Source of the DNA: a virus
Length of the DNA: 37,567 nt
Direction: 5' to 3' (one strand)
IMG/VR virus record: IMGVR_UViG_3300044987_001483
Span: 1 to 37,567 of that record
Shown: piece by piece, positions 23,189 to 29,987 of the stretch
Layout: each line of letters begins with the position of its first letter
Numbering within the stretch: position 1 is the first letter of the stretch
The notes under the pieces: generated by a model
Told to the model about the DNA's origin: nothing
Databases searched by the model: none
Seen by the model: the letters and a program-made list of their open reading frames with translations, nothing else
Position numbers and translations under genes: made by a program

Positions 23189-23680
23189 TTACTTGCTTCG
23201 CGCCACGATGAATCCAGGCGGCAAGGCCGACAGCTTGAATGCGTGGAACGTTGAAGAGTTGTCGCCGTTCGCGCGCTCTTGCCACTCATGCTTTTTTGAG
23301 TAGAGACACCTGTTGAACCAAAGCCGGAACACCTTCAGGTCGCACAGAGACCACGCGCGCAAGCCAACCTCGCGCTCATCGCTGAAGCCGTAGAAGAAAT
23401 AATCGCCCCACCCCGCAACGACTTTTGTCAGTTCTGTTTCAACCCCGCTCGGTCTCCCGCTGCGAATGGTGAACTCATCCGGGTACCTGTCGAAGTATTC
23501 ATGGCGGCGAATCCGGCAGGCGATCCGAACCGCTTCGAGCTTCAACACAATCAAGTCGGTGTTGTGGCGCCCGTCCTCTTCTTCCGTCGACTCGCCTATT
23601 AGGTGCTCGCCAAGAATCCGCTTTATCTCAGGTATGAATCTGTCCGACCACCTCTTGTCATCTTGCCATGTCGCCGTCAC
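23189..23680 (-). CDS. Possible PD-(D/E)XK-like nuclease
   Basis: A 163-residue protein. I choose the GTG at 23680, which overlaps the previous stop as GTGA and follows GAGGTGG. It starts VTATWQDDKRWSDRFIPEI. Residues ~40-60 read HNTDLIVLKLEAVRIACRIRR, like the D...(E/x)xK core of that superfamily with R in place of K. GVETELTKVVAGWGDYFFYGF follows and is a segment seen in uncharacterised phage proteins of this kind. Function is uncertain. It is last in the RHH/methyltransferase operon, so a partner in DNA modification or defence evasion is possible. Confidence 0.45.
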   Translation of the reverse strand: MTATWQDDKRWSDRFIPEIKRILGEHLIGESTEEEDGRHNTDLIVLKLEAVRIACRIRRHEYFDRYPDEFTIRSGRPSGVETELTKVVAGWGDYFFYGFSDEREVGLRAWSLCDLKVFRLWFNRCLYSKKHEWQERANGDNSSTFHAFKLSALPPGFIVARSK

Positions 23681-24768
23681 TTGCCCACCTCGTTCCCCCA
23701 TGAATCGAAACCGTCGCGCCTCTTCCGTGCGAACATGTCCAGGCGCGGCGATGGCGACGCCTGAATCACGCGGTCATAGAACACGTCAGGCTTTACAGAA
23801 TGCCCATTGGCCGGCGCATCAAACGACAGCTTCAACCCCAACCGCTCCAACCTCAACCCGCCCCGGTGGGCATAGATAACGTGCTCGGTGTTGTACATCC
23901 ACGAGAACGGCGTAATGCCGGATGGCTTTACCCACGTCATCATGCACTGGTAGTCAAAGCCCCACGCCCGCACAAGGTCTATTCCTTCCGGCATGAACTT
24001 TTGCGTCACCCAAAGATACAGGTGGCAGGCGGGCGCGGCAATGTCCCCGACCGGGATGGCGCGGATCTCCTCAAGCGTCATCGTCGGGTAGTCCAGACTC
24101 GCCCCCTGATTCGGTCTTACCTCGCGCTCTATCTTTGCCATAGGCCACGGCGGATCGATGACGATGCACTTGTACGCCTGCCCTGGATAGTCCGGCGTGA
24201 TGGCAGGCTCTGGGACGTGGAGGCGAGCAACGCTTTGCTTTGCCTGTGCGATGGTCATGCCCCCTGCCTTGACCTGCTCAAACAGTTCTGGCGCGTCCGC
24301 CTTGAGGCGCTTGGCATCGCTCACGTAGTGCGCGTTTGTGCCGACAAGCGCGGCGGCTTGCTCGCGTGACTCAGGCTCAATCACTTCCGGAAAAAATTCC
24401 GGAAGTGATTTCGACTTGCCCGGCGCGGTGCCGCCGTGCTCGCGCTGCCGCCGCTTCGCCTCTTCCTCAAGCATCGGCAGCATGTCCACCCCGACCGCCG
24501 CGCGCTGCGATGGCGTAAGGTGGCGGCGGTGCAAGTTGAGCGACACGACGAACGCAACCAGCGACCCGGCCCCGTTCCATTCGCGCATCACCGGCGCAAT
24601 GCCCAACTCGCTACACGCCCGGTACCTGTTGCGCCCGTCAATGATCTGGCCGTCGCAGGTGTAGATCGGCTCGCGCTGCCCGTTGGCGGCGATGTCCGCC
24701 TTGAGTGACTCGTACTCGTCGCCGGTCATCATGGGGAACAGCGCGGCGATTGGATGCGGCTCTATCAC
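23677..24768 (-). CDS. ParB-like/MT-A70 adenine methyltransferase fusion
   Basis: A 363-residue fusion with a GTG start (24768) overlapping the previous stop. Residues ~15-90 are ParB-like, with KADIAANGQREPIYTCDG and IIDGRNRYRACSELG. The C-terminal half is an MT-A70 type N6-adenine methyltransferase with VIDPPW (DPPW at 205-208), HLYLWVTQKF near 250 and MMTWVKPSG near 278. It differs from the other ParB-methyltransferase (16243-17451), which has DPEW. It may protect phage DNA from host restriction. A 14-base palindrome inside its gene is listed separately. Confidence 0.85.
   Translation of the reverse strand: MIEPHPIAALFPMMTGDEYESLKADIAANGQREPIYTCDGQIIDGRNRYRACSELGIAPVMREWNGAGSLVAFVVSLNLHRRHLTPSQRAAVGVDMLPMLEEEAKRRQREHGGTAPGKSKSLPEFFPEVIEPESREQAAALVGTNAHYVSDAKRLKADAPELFEQVKAGGMTIAQAKQSVARLHVPEPAITPDYPGQAYKCIVIDPPWPMAKIEREVRPNQGASLDYPTMTLEEIRAIPVGDIAAPACHLYLWVTQKFMPEGIDLVRAWGFDYQCMMTWVKPSGITPFSWMYNTEHVIYAHRGGLRLERLGLKLSFDAPANGHSVKPDVFYDRVIQASPSPRLDMFARKRRDGFDSWGNEVGK
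24379..24410. other. 14-base perfect palindrome in the MT-A70 gene
   Basis: AATCACTTCCGGAA (24379-24392) is followed by AAAA and by its exact complement (24397-24410). It lies within the coding region, where the protein reads SLPEFFPEVI. The arm length is far above what chance would give. It may be a binding site for a ParB-like or other dimeric protein, or an RNA hairpin within the transcript. Confidence 0.55.
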
Positions 24769-24974
24769 TTCGCCTTCCCCACGCGCGGCTCTGGCGCGTC
24801 CTTCTCGGCCTCTGTGCTCAGCCCGTTCTGGTAGCCCAGGTAGTGAACGCTCATCTCAACAACGCCCGTTGCGCTCAGGCCCAGGCGCGTTTGCAGCGCC
24901 TCAAGCATGGCGACCGTCGACGGCCGAAAGCGGAAACTGACGCGCGCCCGTGGAATCCTTCGCTGCTGTTTCAT
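24765..24974 (-). CDS. Ribbon-helix-helix regulator, leaderless
   Basis: A 69-residue basic protein starting MKQQRRIPRARVSFRFRPST. RVSFRF could be the DNA-contacting strand, followed by a helix (TVAMLEALQTRLGLSATGVVEMSVHYLGYQ) as in the CopG/Arc family. The C-terminus is acidic and basic mixed. Its ATG lies 8 bases after the end of the -10 (24982), so the mRNA would begin at or beside the start codon. It is first in an operon with the ParB-MT-A70 gene and may autoregulate it. Confidence 0.65.
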   Translation of the reverse strand: MKQQRRIPRARVSFRFRPSTVAMLEALQTRLGLSATGVVEMSVHYLGYQNGLSTEAEKDAPEPRVGKAK

Positions 24975-24981
24975 ATCCCAG

Positions 24982-25010
24982 ATGTTAGCACTGCGTCATG
25001 CACCCGTCAA
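24982..25010 (-). promoter_or_regulatory. Promoter of the RHH/methyltransferase operon
   Basis: On the minus strand TTGACG (25010-25005), 17 bases, then TAACAT (24987-24982), with TGC directly before the -10. The predicted start falls near the ATG at 24974. It gives the RHH/ParB-MT unit a promoter separate from the upstream early genes. Confidence 0.7.
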
Positions 25011-25066
25011 GCACCCGGCATAACGTTAACTTGCCTGCCCGCCTGCCTGCCCTGGGCAAGATCGTT

Positions 25067-25654
25067 TTACGGCGACTGCCGCGCCGGGAGAGAAGGGGCG
25101 CCGTCCTCGCGTTGCACCCACTTCCACGCGCCACCCTGCCCGGCACTGTCAGCCACCCCGCGCTCGCGCAACACGTTCATGCAAGCGGTGATGTAGCCGT
25201 GCGACGTGATGCCCGGAACAGTCGCGGTGATGTTGTCGCGCGTCGGCGCGGTGTGCGGATACAGCCGGCAGTAAATCTTGATGGCCGTTCGCTCGATCTG
25301 CTCGCGCCTCACAAATTCGTCATCGGTGACGCGCTGTAGATCGATGCCCGGTGGCAGCAGCGCCTGCGGCTGCGCGCCAGGCCCGACCATGCGCCACTGC
25401 CCATCGACCGGCGCTTCATCGCCACGCGGCGCAGGTGACACGGCCTTGCGCGCAGCCTCGCCGGGGTTGGCCGTCGCCATCCATCGGCCTATGCTCTGGC
25501 TGATAAACACAATCGCCAGAATCACGAGCACCGCGGCCGCGGCCTTCTCGCCGACCAGCACGGCCAGCCCCAGGTAGAGCGCGAACACGAACAGGATCGC
25601 GCCGACCAACAGCGGCCACCACGGGCTTTCAGTCCTCGCTTTGTTGCCTTCCAT
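25067..25654 (-). CDS. Two-helix membrane protein with a winged-helix-like tail
   Basis: A 195-residue protein starting MEGNKARTESPWWPLLVGAI. Two hydrophobic helices (~12-33, ~37-55) end before a cytoplasmic part. After a Pro/Gln-rich linker (~85-105), residues ~110-180 resemble a winged helix, with REQIERTAIKIYCRLYPH, TRDNITATVPGITSHGYITA and CMNVLRERGVADSAGQGGAWKW. A phage protein that ties a DNA-binding domain to the membrane could anchor phage DNA or sense the membrane state. The link to DNA is only inferred. Confidence 0.5.
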   Translation of the reverse strand: MEGNKARTESPWWPLLVGAILFVFALYLGLAVLVGEKAAAAVLVILAIVFISQSIGRWMATANPGEAARKAVSPAPRGDEAPVDGQWRMVGPGAQPQALLPPGIDLQRVTDDEFVRREQIERTAIKIYCRLYPHTAPTRDNITATVPGITSHGYITACMNVLRERGVADSAGQGGAWKWVQREDGAPSLPARQSP

Positions 25655-26123
25655 TCCTCACCCTCACGAATACCAAACGCGCGCCGACCAGGACGCACAG
25701 GAGCGCAGCCGCGACCATGATGCTATACCCGCCCGGTGGCATGTCGCCGCCCGATGGCGCCGTAACGACCGTGACGACTATGACGCGCGCCGTGGCGACA
25801 GGTGCCGGCGTGACAGTCGGCGCCGCAGTCGGCGCGCTGGTCGCCGTTGCGCGCGGCGTGCTGGTGGCTGTCGCTTGTGGCGTCATCGTCGGCGCCCATG
25901 TCGGATCAATCACGGTCGGCAGCGCGGTCGGGCGCACGGTCGGCGATGGTGTCGCCAACAGCCGGGCGCCCTCAGTCGCGCGCGCCCGGCCTTGAAGCGC
26001 AGCCGCGCCACTCTGCGCCGCCGCTATCGTCGCCTGTGCGAAGTAGTCCACCGCGGCCGGAGTGCCCGGCGCGCAAGCGGACAGTAGCGACGCCAGCATT
26101 ACGACAGCCATACAGTTTTTCAT
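25629..26123 (-). CDS. Lipoprotein with a Thr/Pro/Ala stalk and C-terminal membrane helix
   Basis: A 164-residue protein. The signal peptide has a lipobox LSAC (residues 14-17, C17). A helical part follows (AQATIAAAQSGAAALQGRAR), then a long stalk rich in Thr, Pro and Ala (~55-115), then a hydrophobic helix near the end (YSIMVAAALLCVLVGARLVFV) and a basic tail. It would be held at the outer face of the membrane by lipid and helix. TPxAT stalks are common in Chloroflexota surface proteins. It could block superinfection, but nothing proves it. Its ATG overlaps the previous stop. Confidence 0.65.
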   Translation of the reverse strand: MKNCMAVVMLASLLSACAPGTPAAVDYFAQATIAAAQSGAAALQGRARATEGARLLATPSPTVRPTALPTVIDPTWAPTMTPQATATSTPRATATSAPTAAPTVTPAPVATARVIVVTVVTAPSGGDMPPGGYSIMVAAALLCVLVGARLVFVRVRNGRQQSED

Positions 26124-26521
26124 CGTGCGATTTTCGCGCCTTCACGCGCCGCCAGTTCGCTGTAAACCCATTCCTCTTTGCCCGCCCCCAAACGCAATGG
26201 CGGGCCGTTTCCGTGCGCTACAGGGCATGCTAGGCCCGATACCCCAACTCCCGGCAAACTCGCCGGCGCCCCGATGCCCACCCGCGCGTGCCGGGCGTCG
26301 ACGCGCTCCACGACCGCCAGCAGGTGCGGACGCCGCCACTCCCCGGTGACGGCGTACACCAGGTCCTCCTCGCACCGCTCAAGCCGGTCCAGGTTGGACA
26401 CGTCGCCGCGCACGGTCCACACGATGCAACCCGGCCGCAAGTCGACGGCGACCGGCTGCACGTTGACGCCGAGGTGGCGATCCCACCAGTCGAGCATGGC
26501 GTGCGTCATGTGTTGGAGCAT
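26120..26521 (-). CDS. Hypothetical protein with weak FtsK-like pattern
   Basis: A 133-residue protein. I choose the ATG at 26521, which has GGAGGG just upstream; an ATG at 26509 overlapping the previous stop is the alternative. RPGCIVWTVRGDVSNLDRLE and EEDLVYAVTG, then HARVGIGAPASLPG, faintly recall the alpha/beta segment that precedes the motor in FtsK-like proteins. No Walker motif is present. The call is tentative. Confidence 0.4.
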   Translation of the reverse strand: MLQHMTHAMLDWWDRHLGVNVQPVAVDLRPGCIVWTVRGDVSNLDRLERCEEDLVYAVTGEWRRPHLLAVVERVDARHARVGIGAPASLPGVGVSGLACPVAHGNGPPLRLGAGKEEWVYSELAAREGAKIAR

Positions 26522-26745
26522 GTGCCCTCCGCCCCAAGTTGCACCGGCTTGACTTGCCGATGCCACACGAGGGCGCGGTACACCATCCCGACTAGGTAGT
26601 CGATGGCGTACTCGTGGCGTTCCACGCTGTAGATCGTCACGATAGCATCCTTCGGGATGACGATGGTTGCCCCGCTATCGTGATAGCCAACCGTGCTGCA
26701 CGTCAGCGCGCCGATGTCGCCCGGCTTCAATAGGTCGCTGTTCAT
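26506..26745 (-). CDS. Small hypothetical protein
   Basis: A 79-residue protein starting MNSDLLKPGDIGALTCSTVG. The segment KPGDIGALTCSTVGYHDSG and IVIPKDAIVTIYSVER suggests a small beta barrel. Its ATG overlaps the previous stop as ATGA. No function can be assigned. Confidence 0.6.
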   Translation of the reverse strand: MNSDLLKPGDIGALTCSTVGYHDSGATIVIPKDAIVTIYSVERHEYAIDYLVGMVYRALVWHRQVKPVQLGAEGTCSNT

Positions 26746-27005
26746 GTCGTTGTCTCCTTCGGCGCCTCATGGACCATCACCACCAGGCACGCGGCGCGCA
26801 GGTGCTCGCTCGCCTTGTCGGCCTCCAGCATCAGCCGGCGCAGTTCGCGCTGGTCGCCGCGCGGCGCATCCTCCCACGCCGTCTGAGCCACGGCCCAGGC
26901 CAGCGCCAACTCGCCAACGTGCTGGACTTCGACCGCGCGCGCGACGGCCGCTTGCGAGCGCAGCCAGGATTCGGGTACCGCATAGGTCGGCGCTTCCTCA
27001 CTCAT
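26742..27005 (-). CDS. Small helical hypothetical protein
   Basis: An 87-residue protein starting MSEEAPTYAVPESWLRSQA at the ATG at 27005. It is almost all helix, with AAVARAVEVQHVGELALAW and ELRRLMLEADKASEHLRAA. I chose this start because the longer frame lies inside the upstream gene. No function is recognised. Confidence 0.6.
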   Translation of the reverse strand: MSEEAPTYAVPESWLRSQAAVARAVEVQHVGELALAWAVAQTAWEDAPRGDQRELRRLMLEADKASEHLRAACLVVMVHEAPKETTT

Positions 27006-27288
27006 CGCTTTGCCCCATCGCCAGCCGCGACGCCTCGGATGGAATCCGCAGCGCGCGCACGCGATCCAGTTCGTCGCGCGCGGCCTGGCCGGCCTCCAGC
27101 GCCTGCGCCAGTTGCGCGGCCATGATGGACGCGCCCATCGCCTGCTCGCGCAGGCCGGCAATCCCCGCCACTGCTGCCTCCAGCACCCGCAGCGCAGCCA
27201 GCGCGTAGTCGCCGTGTATCGGCTCTTTCGTCGGCCCCGGCCCGATGATGTAAAGCTCTACGATGTCGACTGCCTCTTGCGTAGTCAT
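26998..27288 (-). CDS. Small helical hypothetical protein
   Basis: A 96-residue protein starting MTTQEAVDIVELYIIGPG. It has a long helical part (LAALRVLEAAVAGIAGLREQAMGASIMAAQLAQALEAGQ). It overlaps the next gene by 8 bases. No function is recognised; it may oligomerise by coiled coil. Confidence 0.6.
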   Translation of the reverse strand: MTTQEAVDIVELYIIGPGPTKEPIHGDYALAALRVLEAAVAGIAGLREQAMGASIMAAQLAQALEAGQAARDELDRVRALRIPSEASRLAMGQSDE

Positions 27289-27515
27289 CGTGTCACCCCG
27301 TCCTGAATCGCCAGGCGCACCAGGCCGACGATGGCGTGCATGAAGTCCGGGTGCGCCAGTTCATAGCGCTTCATGTTCGCCGCCTCGCGCCCCGGCACCT
27401 TCGCCCACACATAGAGCGTCCACGTGTCGCCGTCGCGATTGATGGTCAGCGACTTGTGCGCTGCCATCCACTCCGACACTGCCTCGTCGATCGTCACGAA
27501 GTCCGGTACCATCAT
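27285..27515 (-). CDS. Small hypothetical protein
   Basis: A 76-residue protein starting MMVPDFVTIDEAVSEWMAAH at 27515, overlapping the preceding micro-gene stop. DTWTLYVWAKVPGREAANMK and FMHAIVGLVRLAIQDGVTR give a mixed alpha/beta pattern. Upstream in-frame sequence belongs to the micro-gene. No function can be assigned. Confidence 0.6.
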   Translation of the reverse strand: MMVPDFVTIDEAVSEWMAAHKSLTINRDGDTWTLYVWAKVPGREAANMKRYELAHPDFMHAIVGLVRLAIQDGVTR

Positions 27516-27589
27516 GCACCGCCTTTCGCGTCGTGCAGTCCCCAGTACAGCACGAGCGCAATGCCAACGAGAATCACCAGCGCCCACAT
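27512..27589 (-). CDS. Micro membrane protein (25 residues)
   Basis: A very short gene. MWALVILVGIALVLYWGLHD is a single hydrophobic helix, followed by AKGGA and a TGA that overlaps the next gene's ATG. AGGAG lies ten bases upstream of its ATG. Its place in a tightly joined gene chain and the consistent hydrophobic frame support it. It may form a small membrane complex with the 35-residue neighbour. Confidence 0.5.
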   Translation of the reverse strand: MWALVILVGIALVLYWGLHDAKGGA

Positions 27590-27592
27590 GCG

Positions 27593-27700
27593 TTACCAGC
27601 TCCTGTTGTTTCTGTTGGCCCACGCCACCAGGCCGTACACGCCGGCCAGCGCCAGCGCCACCGCGATGGCGACGACGACAAGCTGAAGCCCGGCGTCCAT
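27593..27700 (-). CDS. Micro membrane protein (35 residues)
   Basis: A 35-residue protein, MDAGLQLVVVAIAVALALAG and on to YGLVAWANRNNRSW. It has a single transmembrane helix and a basic C-terminus. Its ATG overlaps the nuclease stop as TGATG, which supports translational coupling. Function is unknown. Confidence 0.5.
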   Translation of the reverse strand: MDAGLQLVVVAIAVALALAGVYGLVAWANRNNRSW

Positions 27701-28041
27701 CAGCGCGCCTCGCGGATACGATCCGCCGTCAGCACGCGCTCCAGTTGGATGATGGCCTCGTCGGCCAGCACCAGCCCCGTCGTGTACGTGAGCACGCGCC
27801 AGCCAAGTTCAACCGCCATGTTTTTCTTGAGACAGTCGTCCTCGAAGCCCTTGCCCGTGACGTGCCGGCCGCCGCTCCACGTGCCGCCGTCGATTTCCAC
27901 CGCCACCTTGGCCGATAAAAAGGCGACGTCGAAGCGCCAGCGCCGCGGCGGCGCGAACTGGAATTCCGTCACCGGCTCCGGCAGGCCGGTCTGGCGGATG
28001 CGCGTCAGCAGGTGGCGCACCGCTTCAGGTTGCGCGCTCAT
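27700..28041 (-). CDS. DUF559/VSR-like endonuclease
   Basis: A 113-residue PD-(D/E)XK nuclease. RRWRFDVAFLSAKVAVEIDG places D38, E49 and D51 in the expected order. GRHVTGKGFEDDCLKKNMAVELGWRVLTYT is the continuation seen in small phage and mobile-element nucleases. It may cut or repair DNA during replication or recombination. It lies among small replication-region genes and overlaps the next gene. Confidence 0.75.
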   Translation of the reverse strand: MSAQPEAVRHLLTRIRQTGLPEPVTEFQFAPPRRWRFDVAFLSAKVAVEIDGGTWSGGRHVTGKGFEDDCLKKNMAVELGWRVLTYTTGLVLADEAIIQLERVLTADRIREAR

Positions 28042-28244
28042 GGCGCCACCGCCTCGAGTCCGTCAGGCGGGACGACAGTCTGGTACCCGTCGCACTCCAC
28101 GACGTACGCGCCGTACGTCGTCCGCACGATCACGCCAAGCGAGCCGGCCGGCAGCCCGACGCGTGGCAGGCCCGGCGCGTAGCCGAAGAAGCTGTACACC
28201 AGCCGCACCTTGTCGCCCACGTTGAAACCTTTTATGTGTGTCAT
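28038..28244 (-). CDS. SH3-like small beta protein, copy 1
   Basis: A 68-residue protein starting MTHIKGFNVGDKVRLVYSFF. VGDKVRL, then LGVIVRTTYGAYVVECDGY and PPDGLEAVAP, give a small beta-barrel pattern of the KOW/SH3 type. The next gene (28241-28456) shares AG, VxIVRxT, G, YxV and GLEAV at matching places, so the two look like tandem paralogues. They may bind nucleic acid or another protein. Confidence 0.6.
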   Translation of the reverse strand: MTHIKGFNVGDKVRLVYSFFGYAPGLPRVGLPAGSLGVIVRTTYGAYVVECDGYQTVVPPDGLEAVAP

Positions 28245-28456
28245 ACGTCCACCGCCTCAAGCCCGCCGATGTCGCTGGCGAAGGCCTGGTGTTCACCGTC
28301 CGAAACGATGTAGCCGCCGAGCGTCGGCCGCACGATGTAGACGACGTCGCCGGCCGGGATCACGCGCGGCGGGTCGCCCGGCACATGGGCTGGCGCGTCG
28401 CGCAGAAGCTTCACGAGCGTATCGTTTTCGAACTTCGTTGGTTCCGTGGTGTTCAC
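28241..28456 (-). CDS. SH3-like small beta protein, copy 2
   Basis: A 71-residue protein starting MNTTEPTKFENDTLVKLLRD. VIPAGDVVYIVRPTLGGYIVSD and DIGGLEAVDV match copy 1 at the same places, although the N-terminal part differs. It precedes copy 1 on the minus strand by an ATGA-type overlap. Shared function is inferred from the similarity. Confidence 0.6.
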   Translation of the reverse strand: MNTTEPTKFENDTLVKLLRDAPAHVPGDPPRVIPAGDVVYIVRPTLGGYIVSDGEHQAFASDIGGLEAVDV

Positions 28457-28659
28457 TTCCGCCCCTTGCGCCCGGTCGCCGCCTGCCGGATGGCGTCATC
28501 CGTGATGCGCCGAAACTCGCCAGGCTTGCACCGCTTGCCGTTGCGCGGGAGCTTGGCGACTGCCAGCGTAGCCGCGCGCCGCGCGTCGTCACCAGTCAAC
28601 CCGACCACCGGCGCCGTCGTGTTGCGCGCCCGCCCGAACCACCGACTAAAAATGCTCAC
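28453..28659 (-). CDS. Small basic hypothetical protein
   Basis: A 68-residue basic protein. I choose the GTG at 28659, which has AGGAGG upstream and overlaps the helicase stop as GTGA. It begins VSIFSRWFGRARNTTAPVVG and ends ITDDAIRQAATGRKGRK. The high Arg/Lys content suggests nucleic-acid contact. Its place directly after the helicase suggests a replication accessory role, but no motif confirms it. Confidence 0.55.
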   Translation of the reverse strand: MSIFSRWFGRARNTTAPVVGLTGDDARRAATLAVAKLPRNGKRCKPGEFRRITDDAIRQAATGRKGRK

Positions 28660-29987
28660 GAAAGCCTCCTGACTTCGGCCGGCTTGAACCGCATGGTAGG
28701 CCGGTCGAAGTAGCATTTAATGACACCAGTTTCGCCGTCCCGGTTCTTTCGCAGGATCACGTCGATCAGGTTCGGGACGTTCTCGTCAGGCACGTTCAGG
28801 ATCACCACCTTGTCGGCCGGGTTTTCGATGGCGCCCTCGCGCATGTGCTCCAGGCCGGGCGAGCGTGTCTGCGTGCTGGCCCGGTTCAATTGCGAGCCGA
28901 CCATGACCGGCACGTCGAAGCCGCCGTCATCCGCGCTGGCGAGCGCCTTGAGTTCACCGCCGATCACGTCAATCTCCCGGCTGCGCGTCTCTGTGCCGCC
29001 GTCGCCTTCCATAAGCTGAAGGTAGTCAGTGACCACCAGGTCGAACGGCGCGCGCGATGCCTCACGTTCCACGCAGGCGATCATGCGCGAAGGGGTAAGC
29101 CCGCCCACGTGTTTCCACACGATGTCAGCCTCGCCCATCGCCGAAGCCGAGCGCGTGACGCGCGCCAGTTCGTCTTCGTTGAGCGCGCCGCGCCGAATGC
29201 GCCGGCTGTCGATGCCGGTGTCGACGGCGACCAGGCGGTTGTAGAGACGCTCTGAGCGCATCTCCAAACTGAAGACGCCCACCCGCTTGCGGTCGCGTAT
29301 CGCGGCCTGGTAGATGCTGTTGAGCATGAAGGCGGTTTTCCCGGCGCCCGGCCGGCCGGCGATGACGATCAGGTCGCCGCGCTCCCAGCCCAGCGTCATG
29401 TCGTCAAGCCGAACGTCTGTTCCGCCCCACGGGACGCCGGTCTTGATACCGGGCAGCGCGCCGCCCGCCTCGACTGCCCGCTCGACTGCCGCCGCAAAGC
29501 CGGCAGCTACTTCGCCGTTCTGCGCCATCATGGTATCGGCGCGCGCGCCGCTCACGCCGCGCATGGCCGCATGAGCGCACTCCACGACTTTCGCCACCGG
29601 CCGGCGCGTGTCGTAGCCCAGGCGCAGAATCTGCTGCGCCGCGTCTACCATCTGGCGCCGGACGGCGTAGTCCTTGACGGTCTGCGCCACGGACTCGAAG
29701 GCAAGCGACGGCCACACCTCAGACAGAAGGCGCGCCGTGCAGCCGGCGCCGCCGCATTCGTCCAGGACGTTCATCCGCGCCAGTTCCGCCTCGATCATGT
29801 TCGGGTCGGGCTGCGGGATGGCGACGATAGCCTCGAACATCCAACGCCACCGCATTTCCCAGAAGTCGGTACCCTTGACGATGGCGCGGATTCTCGGCGT
29901 GCACGACCAGTCGGCCATCATGGTGGCGATGAGCGTCGCCTCTGCGTTTTCGTCGTGCGGCGGTAAAACAATCGTTGGATCACCCAT
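28656..29987 (-). CDS. dnaB: Replicative DNA helicase, DnaB-type
   Basis: A 443-residue hexameric helicase. Residues ~10-150 form the N-terminal DnaB domain (HDENAEATLIATMMADWSC, AMRGV). The RecA-like ATPase has Walker A GRPGAGKT (211-218), Walker B LVVTDYLQLM (317-326) and SQLNR (365-369). EGAIENPADKVVILNV and VILRKNRDGETGVIKCYFD match the family end. It opens the phage origin and recruits the host polymerase, as there is no polymerase gene here. It follows the initiator by an 8-base overlap. Confidence 0.93.
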   Translation of the reverse strand: MGDPTIVLPPHDENAEATLIATMMADWSCTPRIRAIVKGTDFWEMRWRWMFEAIVAIPQPDPNMIEAELARMNVLDECGGAGCTARLLSEVWPSLAFESVAQTVKDYAVRRQMVDAAQQILRLGYDTRRPVAKVVECAHAAMRGVSGARADTMMAQNGEVAAGFAAAVERAVEAGGALPGIKTGVPWGGTDVRLDDMTLGWERGDLIVIAGRPGAGKTAFMLNSIYQAAIRDRKRVGVFSLEMRSERLYNRLVAVDTGIDSRRIRRGALNEDELARVTRSASAMGEADIVWKHVGGLTPSRMIACVEREASRAPFDLVVTDYLQLMEGDGGTETRSREIDVIGGELKALASADDGGFDVPVMVGSQLNRASTQTRSPGLEHMREGAIENPADKVVILNVPDENVPNLIDVILRKNRDGETGVIKCYFDRPTMRFKPAEVRRLS

